Of a stretch of DNA of 64,000 nucleotides, positions 18,069 through 26,665 are shown piece by piece. The notes under the pieces are model-generated. The model had not been told where the DNA came from. It searched no databases and worked only from the letters and a program-made list of their open reading frames with translations. Made by a program: the position numbers and the translations under genes. This stretch comes from Verrucomicrobiota bacterium (GTDB taxonomy: Bacteria; Verrucomicrobiota; Verrucomicrobiia; Opitutales; Opitutaceae), in assembly GCA_023428905.1 (NCBI GenBank), contig JAEYWP010000016.1, forward strand, positions 124,001-188,000. Direction: 5' to 3'. The stretch's first letter is position 1. Each line of letters begins with the position of its first letter.

Positions 18069-20699
18069 ATGAATGTCCTGTCGTGCGCCACGCCCCGGTT
18101 CCTTTGCCGACTGTTTTCCGTCCTGTTGCTCGCTCTCTCTCCCGTGGCTGCACAGGACGAAGACGAGATGCCGCGTGAGGACATCCCGGCAAACCAACCC
18201 GTCCCCGGGTACGACCTCGACACACGCGCGCTCCTGCTCGCGCGCCGCTACATGCAGGGAGGTGAAGACGGCAGGCAGGCTCTGTATGAGGCGCTCGACC
18301 TCATGGGCTGGAGTGTCCGCGACGTAAAGAACCGGGTCCTGCGCGCCCCGCCGGCCGGCGCCAATACCGGTCTGGCCATGCGCGACCATGAACTGGAAGA
18401 GCTTTTCATCAATCCGGCGGAACAGCCCACCGTCCGCTTCATCTCCGTGGCCCAGGCGCTTGCGGTCCCGTTCGAGGACGCGGACCCGGAAGAACTCGCG
18501 CAGGACCTCCTCGAGACGATTCGCACCAGTGCGGAAAGCTCCCAGCCTCAACAGCGTTTCTGGGCCCGCTTCATCGTCGCCCTTGGCCGCGTCAGCCAGG
18601 CCAACTACGACCTGATGGGCGCCGCTCCCGTGCCGTTGATGCAGCCGGACCCAAGCCGGCTCAAGGCCCTGGAAAAGGCGGGCGTGGTCAACCCCTTCCA
18701 ATTGATGAAGGAGATGCAGCCTCGCCCCGTCTGGGCCGAGGATGATCCTGTGCTCGCTCCCTCCAAACGCCCGGAACGTACGGAGGACGACACCCGCGAG
18801 AGCATCACCGAACGCGACGAAAAACGCTTCAATGAGATCTCGCGCGAATACGGGGACCTGGCTGCAAAGATGGCCAGCAAGGACCCGGCGGTGCGCGCCG
18901 CCGCGCAGGAACGGATGGAAACCCTCGGCGTCGAGATGGCACGGATCTCCCAACGGATGCAGGCCGCTGCGCTCCAGCAGAGCGCCGACTCGATGAAGGC
19001 CTTCAATCGTGGGCAGGACGAGGAGGAGGAGGACGACGACGAGGAGGAAGAAGACGACGATGAGCAGCGTTTCCTCGCCGAATTCCGCGATCAGCCCCTC
19101 TCGCTTCTGCAAATCGGCCTGATCAGCCGGGTGCTCGCCGCCGACGTGCGCCTCCGGGCGACCGGCGGCCGTTCCTCGAAACCGCAGGCCCAGATGGCCT
19201 CGCGGCCCTTGCCCTTGGCGATGTTGTTTTTCGCCCAGGCGCCGACGAGCTTCGGCGACCAGGTGGCCGGAGCCGGAAGCGACATTTGGGCGACCGGCTG
19301 GGGCGCATACACCGGGGCGGTGCTCGAGCACCACTTGCCCGACAGCAAGTTCAGCAAGGGTGTCGCCATCGCGAACACGATTATCGCCTGGTTCAAGACC
19401 ATCATGACGGTGGCGCAGCAGAAGATCACCATCGAGGTCGAGAATGCCCCCCTCATCCGCACCAAGACCCGTGCCGCCGGTGAACGGCGCACCGCCCGGG
19501 CCAAGGTCGTGATCGATTTCCCAAAGAGCGACGTGCTCAAGGCGATCCGCGCCGCCGGCAATCTCACCACGGTCGATCTGCAGATGCCGGACGGCGGCCC
19601 GGTCAGCGGTGCCAAGGTCGTGTGGCGCCTGAACGAAGGCAGCTATAACAACAAGTACCAGACGGCCAATGGAGGGTGGACCTACAAGCCGGAGCTGGCT
19701 GTGGTCCAGTTTGCGGCTGCAGGTGGAAAAGATGCCTATGTATCTTTCACCAACGACAGCGGCGAGGCCACGATCACGATCGAGGGTGTGCCGCAGCGAA
19801 AGAACCTCTCCAGCCGGGTACGGCCGTATCCGCGCCGGGCCGCGGTGGGGGTGGAGGTGACGGTCAAGGTTGGAAACCTTACGCAGGATCTGAACGATGC
19901 GATCAACACCGCGATGGGTGGGCCAATCTTTGGCGGCCTGGGCTTCATCGCCGACATGGTGCTGCGCACCTCCTTCTTCTTCCAGGCCAGCAAGCCATTC
20001 GAAGTCCGCGACTGGAAGGAGCCGGCCTGGGAGGGAGACTTCAAGATCACGGTCAAGGCCTCAGGCTCCAAGCGGCAGAAGGGCGACAAGGGCGGTCCGG
20101 ATACGGAATACACCTGGTCGATGGACCGGGTGATGGAGGGCCGCCTCCACACCCCGGAGTGGGAGGAGGAGGCGGAGCAGGAAAAGGATTACGACGCCGA
20201 CGGTCGCCACCGCCTGGAGGTGGACGGAGACTCCCGCTATTTCAGCCTCAACGATTCCTCGAGCGCACGTTCGCGCCAGACGCACAACCGCTATGAGGCG
20301 ACCGGGCCGATGCAGACCCGCCCGCCTGGGCCGAACCAGCTCGCCCTTTACTCCCGCTCGGAGCCCAGCGGCAGCGCAGAACTGGTCTTCACCGGTGGGA
20401 AGATGATCCTCGACCTCAAACCCTTCTTCGGTGCCGAGTGCATTGTCGGGCGGTTTGAGCAGAACGGCCGGCGCAGCAGCAGCAAGGCCGGACCGGAATT
20501 TCTCAGTCTGCTCGGCGGTGTGTATCCGGAATCCTTTACCATCATCGAGGACAACGACGGCAGCGCGGAGACCATCGAGGGGAGCAAGACCTTCGACTAC
20601 ACTGGCAACCTCCCGTACGTGCTGAGTTTCGATGTCACGGTGACGGTGGAGTACCGCCTCTTCAAGAACGGGCCTCCGCCGAAGAATCGGCCGCGCTAA
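18069..20699 (+). CDS. Large exported protein of unknown function with an acidic tract
   Basis: An 876-residue protein I do not recognise. It starts with a signal peptide (MNVLSCATPRFLCRLFSVLL ... ending SPVAAQ). Residues to about 310 are mainly helical and charged. Residues about 316-335 are almost only Glu and Asp, encoded by GAG/GAC runs. A hydrophobic stretch follows near 375-400 (LPLAMLFFAQAP), then mixed beta-rich sequence with TVDLQMPDGGPVSGAKVVW and DAYVSFTNDSGEATITIEG, which resembles carboxypeptidase-regulatory or Ig-like carrier folds. The C-terminus is basic (PPPKNRPR). It lies 101 bases after the sensor kinase and abuts the PBP2 gene with no gap. Location is probably periplasmic or outer surface. 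Confidence 0.7.
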   Translation: MNVLSCATPRFLCRLFSVLLLALSPVAAQDEDEMPREDIPANQPVPGYDLDTRALLLARRYMQGGEDGRQALYEALDLMGWSVRDVKNRVLRAPPAGANTGLAMRDHELEELFINPAEQPTVRFISVAQALAVPFEDADPEELAQDLLETIRTSAESSQPQQRFWARFIVALGRVSQANYDLMGAAPVPLMQPDPSRLKALEKAGVVNPFQLMKEMQPRPVWAEDDPVLAPSKRPERTEDDTRESITERDEKRFNEISREYGDLAAKMASKDPAVRAAAQERMETLGVEMARISQRMQAAALQQSADSMKAFNRGQDEEEEDDDEEEEDDDEQRFLAEFRDQPLSLLQIGLISRVLAADVRLRATGGRSSKPQAQMASRPLPLAMLFFAQAPTSFGDQVAGAGSDIWATGWGAYTGAVLEHHLPDSKFSKGVAIANTIIAWFKTIMTVAQQKITIEVENAPLIRTKTRAAGERRTARAKVVIDFPKSDVLKAIRAAGNLTTVDLQMPDGGPVSGAKVVWRLNEGSYNNKYQTANGGWTYKPELAVVQFAAAGGKDAYVSFTNDSGEATITIEGVPQRKNLSSRVRPYPRRAAVGVEVTVKVGNLTQDLNDAINTAMGGPIFGGLGFIADMVLRTSFFFQASKPFEVRDWKEPAWEGDFKITVKASGSKRQKGDKGGPDTEYTWSMDRVMEGRLHTPEWEEEAEQEKDYDADGRHRLEVDGDSRYFSLNDSSSARSRQTHNRYEATGPMQTRPPGPNQLALYSRSEPSGSAELVFTGGKMILDLKPFFGAECIVGRFEQNGRRSSSKAGPEFLSLLGGVYPESFTIIEDNDGSAETIEGSKTFDYTGNLPYVLSFDVTVTVEYRLFKNGPPPKNRPR

Positions 20700-22319
20700 T
20701 TGGTCACCGGCCCCTTAACCCAGGCGCCCCGTTCCTCCGACGGGGCCGGCCTCCCGGGACCGGAAACGGTTCCGATCGATGCCCACCGGCTGCGGATGGT
20801 GGGCGCCTCGATCGCGGCCGGCCTCGCCCTGCTCGCCGGGTGGGTCGGGCACGCCCAGCTCAGTCGCACCGACGCCTACCTCGAGCAGGAGCGGCGACAG
20901 CAGGTGCGGCGGGTGGCCTTGCCTCCGACACGCGGTCTCATCCTCGATCGCAACGGCCGTGTGCTGGCAGAGGATCGGCCGGACGCCGGCCCGGCGCGAC
21001 ACGGCGTGTATCGTGCCTATCCCTACGGTTCACTCGCCGCCCACGTTCTCGGCCATGTTGGGCTCGCGCGGGTGGTCGTGCCGGGTGGAGCGGAGGACCG
21101 GGCTCTGCGCATCGACCTTCCTTCGGGCCGGGCGGGGATCGAAAAGGCCTTTGATGCTGTGCTCGCCGGTCGGCCCGGCTACCTGCGTTCCCGCTTTGAT
21201 GCCGAGGGCAGGCCGGTGGGCGAGCCGCTGGAGACGGTCGCCCCGGAACGGGGACGCGACGTGGTCCTCAGTCTCGATCTCGACCTGCAGCAGGCGGCGG
21301 AGCAGGCGCTCGGCGCATCGCGTGCTCCGCGCGGCGCGGTGGTCTGCCTGTCCGTGCAGACCGGTGAGGTCCTCGCCCTCGCCAGTAAACCCACCTACGA
21401 CCTGAACGCACTCACCCGCGGACTCGCTGAGGAGGCGAGGGCCCGGGTGGAGGCCGAGGGTGCCTGGTTGAACCGCGCCACCCAGGGGCTTTATCCGCCG
21501 GGCTCGAGCTTCAAGATCTACACCCTCGCCGCCGCCATGCGGGCCGGTGCCCTGAACCCGCGCGCCCGCATCGACTGCGCCGGTTGGCGGATGATCGGCG
21601 GGCGCCGCTTTGTCTGCCATCGGCCGGAGGGGCATGGGCTGGTTCCCCTGCGTGATTCGCTGGCCCAAAGCTGCAACGTTTTCGCCTACGCAGCGGGCCT
21701 GGGGGCGGGGCCTAGCGCCCTGGAAGCGGAAGCGCGTAGGTTCCACTTTGATACACCGACGGGTCTTAACCTGCCCGGTGAGACGCGGCAGATGCTGGTT
21801 CCCGGGCCGGCTTGGCTGAACGCGCGGCAAGGTGCCGCCTGGGGCGAGATCGACACCGCCAACCTTGCGATCGGGCAGGGATTCCTGCGCGTCACCCCGC
21901 TGCAGGCCGCGGCCGCCCTGGCCTCCCTCGCACGCGGCGAGACGCGGACGGTCCCGACCCTGCTTCATGAACCAACCCGTGCGCCCTCCGGGGCGCTCCC
22001 CCCGGAGCCCCTCGGATTGGACGCGCCGGCCGTCGCCGCCTTGCGCGACGCAATGGAGGCCGTGGTCGCGGTGGGTATCGGCCGGGAGGCCCAGGTGCCG
22101 GGTGTGCGGATGGCGGGAAAGACCGGCACCGCCCAGATCACGCGTCCCGAGGGCAGCGTGAACGTCGCCTGGTTCGTCGCCTTCGCCCCGGTGGAGAAGC
22201 CGGAGATCGCCCTGGCGGTGGCCCTGGAGGCGCCCGAGGTCGGCGTCGAATTTGCCGGCGCAGAACATGCGGCTCCGGTGGTGTCGGAGCTCGCCGCCGC
22301 ATATTTTGATCACCGCTAG
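20700..22319 (+). CDS. Penicillin-binding protein 2-like transpeptidase
   Basis: A 539-residue class B PBP that crosslinks peptidoglycan. One N-terminal membrane helix (MVGASIAAGLALLAGWVG) precedes the PBP-dimer hallmark TRGLILDRNGRVLAED. The transpeptidase domain has all three active-site motifs: SSFK with nucleophile Ser269, SCN, and KTGTAQ. It is shorter than typical PBP2 (600-650 residues), mostly through a reduced N-terminal domain. The start is uncertain: a TTG at 20700, directly after the previous stop, keeps the basic residues before the membrane helix, whereas the first ATG (20796) would remove them. No rodA or mreC gene is adjacent. Confidence 0.88.
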   Translation: MVTGPLTQAPRSSDGAGLPGPETVPIDAHRLRMVGASIAAGLALLAGWVGHAQLSRTDAYLEQERRQQVRRVALPPTRGLILDRNGRVLAEDRPDAGPARHGVYRAYPYGSLAAHVLGHVGLARVVVPGGAEDRALRIDLPSGRAGIEKAFDAVLAGRPGYLRSRFDAEGRPVGEPLETVAPERGRDVVLSLDLDLQQAAEQALGASRAPRGAVVCLSVQTGEVLALASKPTYDLNALTRGLAEEARARVEAEGAWLNRATQGLYPPGSSFKIYTLAAAMRAGALNPRARIDCAGWRMIGGRRFVCHRPEGHGLVPLRDSLAQSCNVFAYAAGLGAGPSALEAEARRFHFDTPTGLNLPGETRQMLVPGPAWLNARQGAAWGEIDTANLAIGQGFLRVTPLQAAAALASLARGETRTVPTLLHEPTRAPSGALPPEPLGLDAPAVAALRDAMEAVVAVGIGREAQVPGVRMAGKTGTAQITRPEGSVNVAWFVAFAPVEKPEIALAVALEAPEVGVEFAGAEHAAPVVSELAAAYFDHR

Positions 22320-22324
22320 CTGAC

Positions 22325-24775
22325 CTACTCGAGCAGGGCCTTGAGCGCTGCGTAGTTGAACGGTTTGGCGAGGAAGCCGGCCGGGCAGGCGCCGGCAAAC
22401 CGATCCCGGCTGAGTTTTTCCGAGTATCCGCTCATCAGGACCACGGGTACCTCCGGGTTGAGCCGGTGCATTTCGTGAAACGCCTGTTCGCCGTCCATGC
22501 GCGGCATCGTCAAGTCCAGCAGCACCAGGCCGAGTTTGCCCGCGTGTTCCCTGAAACGGTCCACCGCCTGCACGCCGTCCTCCGCCAGCAGGGTGGTGTA
22601 GCCGAGGATTTCCAGAGTGCGTGACACCATCTCGCGCACGCCGGGTTCGTCATCCACCACCAGGATGGCGCGGTCTTTGGGTACGTCCACGCGTGCGGAG
22701 CCGAGCGGCGTGCCCATCTCGGCATCGATCGGCACCGCGGGGAAAAACAGGCGGAAGACGGTGCCCCGGCCGGGTTCGGTCTGCACCTGCAGGGCGGCGC
22801 TATGGGTGCGCGCGATCCCCATCACAACCGGTAGCCCCAGCCCGTGGCCGGTGAATTTCGTGCTGAAGAACGGGTCGAAGATGCGTGGCAGTTGCTCCGG
22901 GGAAATGCCGCCACCGTCGTCTTCGACCTCCAGGACGACCGCGGGTCCGGGAGCCGGCACCCCACCGACAAAACCCGCGGATGGCAGGCCCGGCTCGATC
23001 GTCAGCGCGCGGGTGCGGATGGCCACGCTGCCATTGGTCTTCTCCCCAATCGCTTCCGAGGCGTTGAGCACCAGGTTCATCACCGCCTGCCTGACTTGGT
23101 TGGCGTCGGCCACGATCGTCGGCAATGGCAGGGCGAGGTCCAGAGCGAGGGCATGGTTTTTGCCAATCGAAAGTTTGAGCAGGTCGCCGACCTCCTGGAT
23201 CACGCTGGAAAGGTCGAGCGCGGCGAAGGCGAGTGGGCTGCGGCCGGCGTAGGCGAGCATCTGCTGGCAGAGGGAGGCGGCACGGTGGGCCGCGTTTTCC
23301 ACCTGGGCGAGCGCATGCTGTACGGGTGAATCCTCCGGCAGGTCCTGTCGCGCGAGGCTGGCGTAACCCAGCATGGGAGTGAGGAGATTGTTGAAGTCGT
23401 GGGCGACGCCGCCGGCGAGAACTCCCAGGCTTTCCAGCCGTTGGGTCTGGAGCATGCGCCGCTCTTGTTCGATGCGATCGGCCTCGGCCTCGTTGCGGCG
23501 CACCAGGCTTCGCATCGTCAGCGTGATCGTGCCCGCCTCGAGGGCGACCCGCTGGTGGACCAGGGCCACGAGTGAAACCGGGACCTCCTTCGCGTTTTTG
23601 TCGAGGAGCGCGAGGTCGCCGTGCCAGACGCCTTCACGCAGCGCCGCCGGCATGGCCTGGTTCGAGAGCAGGCTGGACGCCCACGCGGGCATCAAGTCGG
23701 CCAGGGCCAGTCCGCGGAGGGAGGCGGTGTCGCGACCGACCAGGTTGGCCAGGGACGTGTTTCCGTAGCGGATACGCGCATTGGAGCCGCTGATGGTGGC
23801 GACGTAATCGGTGGTCGCCTCCACCACCTGCAGCAGGAGTTCTGTCTCCGCCTCGGCACGCTTGCGTTCGTTTACGCTGGCCGAAAGCGACCGTTCGGCC
23901 AGGAGACGGCGGCTGGCGGTGAAACCGAGACCAAGGCCCACTGCCGTGACCGCCCAGGCGAACAGGACAAAGTTGACGATCAGGTAGGGCGTGCTTCCGA
24001 GCAGGTGGATCGCCAGGAGGCCGCTCATGGTCACGACGACGCTGGCGAGGGTGGCGCCCCGCAGGCCGTGACGGAGGCAGATCCAGATCAAGGGCAGGAA
24101 GGCGAGGTAGAAGGCGTTGTAGTTGCGCAGGGGAGCCCAGGTGAAAACCACCGCCATGGTCCCGACCAGGGCGAGCGACTGCAGTGCGACCACCACCGGT
24201 GAGGTCCGGCCGGACGAGCGGAGCAGCGGCGAATACTCGGGCCCGTGGAGCCAGGGGCCGCCGAAGGCCAGCACGAGCGGGACGACGGTGAGAATGCCGC
24301 TTACGTCGCCCACCCACCAGAGCAGAACCGCGCGGCCGAAACTCTCGCCGCCGTGCAGGCCGATCATGCGCAGGAGGGCCGTCCCGGCCACCGCCAGCAG
24401 CGCGGGCGAGATCACCATCACAAGCGTACAAAGAGCCAGTTGACCGGGTGTGTCCGGCATCCGTCCCGATCCGGTCCAGCGCCGCACCCACCAGGCGGCC
24501 CCGGTGTAGGTGGCGGTGATGAGCGCGGGAAACGCGATCGGCGCCCACCAGGAGTGGAGGGAGGAAAGCAGGAGCGCGGCGGCGACGTTGGCGGCAAAAA
24601 CGAGGGGCGCGGCGCGCGGTCCAATTAGCAGCAGCAGCCCCAGCGCGAGGCCAGCCGGCGCGTACCAGGTCGAAATCCCTGGCGAGACCTCGAAATGGCG
24701 GGCGGACGCATGAGCCGCGAGATGGGCGACGGTGTAAACGACGCCGGCGAGAACGGGCCGGGAAAGCGGGAACAT
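22325..24775 (-). CDS. MASE1-PAS hybrid sensor histidine kinase
   Basis: An 816-residue integral-membrane kinase. The first 300 residues are about eight hydrophobic helices with the MASE1 pattern (GISTWYAPAGLALGLLLL, WWVGDVSGILTVVPLVLAF). A PAS domain follows (VVEATTDYVATISGSNARI). The NtrB-like kinase core has GGVAHDFNNLLTPMLGYASL, the N box NLVLNASEAIG, DDGGGISPEQLPRIFDPFF and GHGLGLPVV. A C-terminal receiver follows with the phospho-Asp in LVLLDLTMPRMDG. The ATG at 24775 fits the first membrane helix; a TTG at 24844 is less likely. No output domain is attached. The gene is convergent with PBP2, with five bases between stops. Confidence 0.92.
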   Translation of the reverse strand: MFPLSRPVLAGVVYTVAHLAAHASARHFEVSPGISTWYAPAGLALGLLLLIGPRAAPLVFAANVAAALLLSSLHSWWAPIAFPALITATYTGAAWWVRRWTGSGRMPDTPGQLALCTLVMVISPALLAVAGTALLRMIGLHGGESFGRAVLLWWVGDVSGILTVVPLVLAFGGPWLHGPEYSPLLRSSGRTSPVVVALQSLALVGTMAVVFTWAPLRNYNAFYLAFLPLIWICLRHGLRGATLASVVVTMSGLLAIHLLGSTPYLIVNFVLFAWAVTAVGLGLGFTASRRLLAERSLSASVNERKRAEAETELLLQVVEATTDYVATISGSNARIRYGNTSLANLVGRDTASLRGLALADLMPAWASSLLSNQAMPAALREGVWHGDLALLDKNAKEVPVSLVALVHQRVALEAGTITLTMRSLVRRNEAEADRIEQERRMLQTQRLESLGVLAGGVAHDFNNLLTPMLGYASLARQDLPEDSPVQHALAQVENAAHRAASLCQQMLAYAGRSPLAFAALDLSSVIQEVGDLLKLSIGKNHALALDLALPLPTIVADANQVRQAVMNLVLNASEAIGEKTNGSVAIRTRALTIEPGLPSAGFVGGVPAPGPAVVLEVEDDGGGISPEQLPRIFDPFFSTKFTGHGLGLPVVMGIARTHSAALQVQTEPGRGTVFRLFFPAVPIDAEMGTPLGSARVDVPKDRAILVVDDEPGVREMVSRTLEILGYTTLLAEDGVQAVDRFREHAGKLGLVLLDLTMPRMDGEQAFHEMHRLNPEVPVVLMSGYSEKLSRDRFAGACPAGFLAKPFNYAALKALLE

Positions 24776-24942
24776 CGGTCCAGGGGGAGTTGAAGCTCCG
24801 GCGACGTTGAGGTGGCTCCGCCATAGTCGCAAGACACTGCTCAATCCGGGGATGCAAAAAAATCCGGGTCGCCGGCCGGTGCATGAAGCACCGGGAAGAC
24901 GCCCGGATCGGTTCCAAGGTGCCCGGGGTTCCCGGGCGGAAG

Positions 24943-26448
24943 TTATTGGCCGCTGCGCACGCTGGGTCGCCCGTGGCCCTGCTTCGCGGCCTTCTCGAGC
25001 TTCCGCACAAAGCCCTGGTTTTCGATGGCGGAGAGGTCGAAGAGCCAGACCGAATCACCGAGGCCGTTGGGGACCACGGAAAGATCGGTCGAACTCGGAT
25101 GCTGCACTGCCACCGCGAACTCCAGCGGATTGGCCGGATTAAAGATCATCCCAGTGGCCTCCGAACCATCCACCCGGATGCTCATGAAATGGTCGAGCGA
25201 CTCCGCCTCGCCGTCGTTGTTGGCGTCGCGCGCAAACCAGATGTCACCGCCGGTGCTGGAGCCATTCGGCGCGTCCTCAACGATGTAGATGTTGCCGAGC
25301 GCATCCTGCGCCAGATTATCGGGAGAGTTGAGTTGTCCGGTGGTGGCGGGGTGACCGAGATTTTTCGGCGTGGAGGGTGAGATCAACTTTCCGACGCGCA
25401 CGCGATTCTCGCCGACAATCTCGAAGGAATAGACGGAGTTCTCGCTGGTCATCGCGACGTAGAGGACTTCGCGCCCGTTGCGAAGGCGGGTCACCTCACT
25501 GTCCTCAGGGCGTCCATACGGGGTCGCACCCACGCTGTCTGCCGCGGCGCGGCCGCCGAGGGTCGCATTGTCGAAGGGATCAGCGACATTGGGCAGCACC
25601 CGGCCACTGGCATCGGTCAGAGGCACCCAGGTGGCATCTCCGGTGCGCGGCTGGTTTGCGTTGGAGGCGGCATTGTAGTCTTCCGCCGCGTTGCCGGCAT
25701 ACCCGTCGACCTTCAGCACGAAGGTTTGCCCGGCGGTGTAGTCGCCGGCCTTGCGCATCACGAATTTGTAGATCGAGCCGGAGTTGTTCTCGTCGATGTA
25801 ATAAATCACGCGCGGGTCGCGTGCGCTGAAGGTGATGCCCTCATGGGCGACATTGGCGATGCTGTTGAGTTCGCGCGTCTTGATCTCGGACGGCTCTGCG
25901 AAGGGATTGAGCACCTCGATCACGCGTCCCTGTCCGGCCCATTCCTCGGCGAGGAAAAGCGTGCGATTCGGCGTGAAGCGACAGGGATCGAACGCGCCAT
26001 AATCCGCGCTCCAGTCACCCGCCTGGCCCTGCTGGTTGCCCTGGAAGAGGACCTGGGTGACACGCGCCCGGATGTCGTGGCGCGAGACCCCCGCGCCGAA
26101 CGCGGTTTCGTGGGGCAGGAACAGGAACTCCCCCGACGGATCGTAGGCGATCATATCGATCATCGATCCGCTGGATCCGAGAGGGACCCGGACGATGGAC
26201 TGCTGCGGGCTGAGGACCTGGTCCTCCACTTCGCGCAGGCTGAGGAGATTGGTCTGGAGGATGCCCGCCGGCGTGGTCCAGGGCGCCATCAGCTCCGCCG
26301 TCGCGTTCGGCGCGACCACCGGGGCCGACTCCGTCAGGGGAGTGAACCAGAGGTCGCTGCCGGCGCGCAGGTCTGCCCCGGCCAGGGCGAGGGTGGCGGC
26401 CGCGGCGGCGGCGCGCAGGGGAAGGGGACCGTAGATCGAACGATGCAT
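24943..26448 (-). CDS. PhoX-like (DUF839) exported phosphatase-family protein
   Basis: A 501-residue exported protein with an N-terminal signal (PLPLRAAAAAATLALAGADL). The body has the features of the DUF839/PhoX beta-propeller: EEWAGQGRVIEVLNP, NVAHEGITFSARDPRVIYYI, DENNSGSIYKF, GRPEDSEV and SPDNLAQDALGNIYIVEDA. Characterised PhoX enzymes are Ca/Fe alkaline phosphatases and export is often by Tat; here no RR motif is obvious. The PhoX iron-ligand Cys is not certain from the sequence, so the phosphatase call is by family only. The gene is divergent from the cytochrome gene at 26666 across about 217 bases. Confidence 0.75.
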   Translation of the reverse strand: MHRSIYGPLPLRAAAAAATLALAGADLRAGSDLWFTPLTESAPVVAPNATAELMAPWTTPAGILQTNLLSLREVEDQVLSPQQSIVRVPLGSSGSMIDMIAYDPSGEFLFLPHETAFGAGVSRHDIRARVTQVLFQGNQQGQAGDWSADYGAFDPCRFTPNRTLFLAEEWAGQGRVIEVLNPFAEPSEIKTRELNSIANVAHEGITFSARDPRVIYYIDENNSGSIYKFVMRKAGDYTAGQTFVLKVDGYAGNAAEDYNAASNANQPRTGDATWVPLTDASGRVLPNVADPFDNATLGGRAAADSVGATPYGRPEDSEVTRLRNGREVLYVAMTSENSVYSFEIVGENRVRVGKLISPSTPKNLGHPATTGQLNSPDNLAQDALGNIYIVEDAPNGSSTGGDIWFARDANNDGEAESLDHFMSIRVDGSEATGMIFNPANPLEFAVAVQHPSSTDLSVVPNGLGDSVWLFDLSAIENQGFVRKLEKAAKQGHGRPSVRSGQ

Positions 26449-26665
26449 GGATTTTCTGATACAGGGTGGTTGGATCGGCTGAAGCTGGCGGGGGGTGAAT
26501 GGCGGACCGGATGCGCCGGCGGCAAAGCCAAACTGGCCCGGGCGGGTAACGTTCTTGTGTCGCCAGCGTTCAACTACCGGATCGTCACCCCGCCTTCACC
26601 TCCGGCACCGAAATGGCACAATTTCTCGCTTGGCCGGGCGCCGGTCGGGCGGCAGCGGTTCTGGC

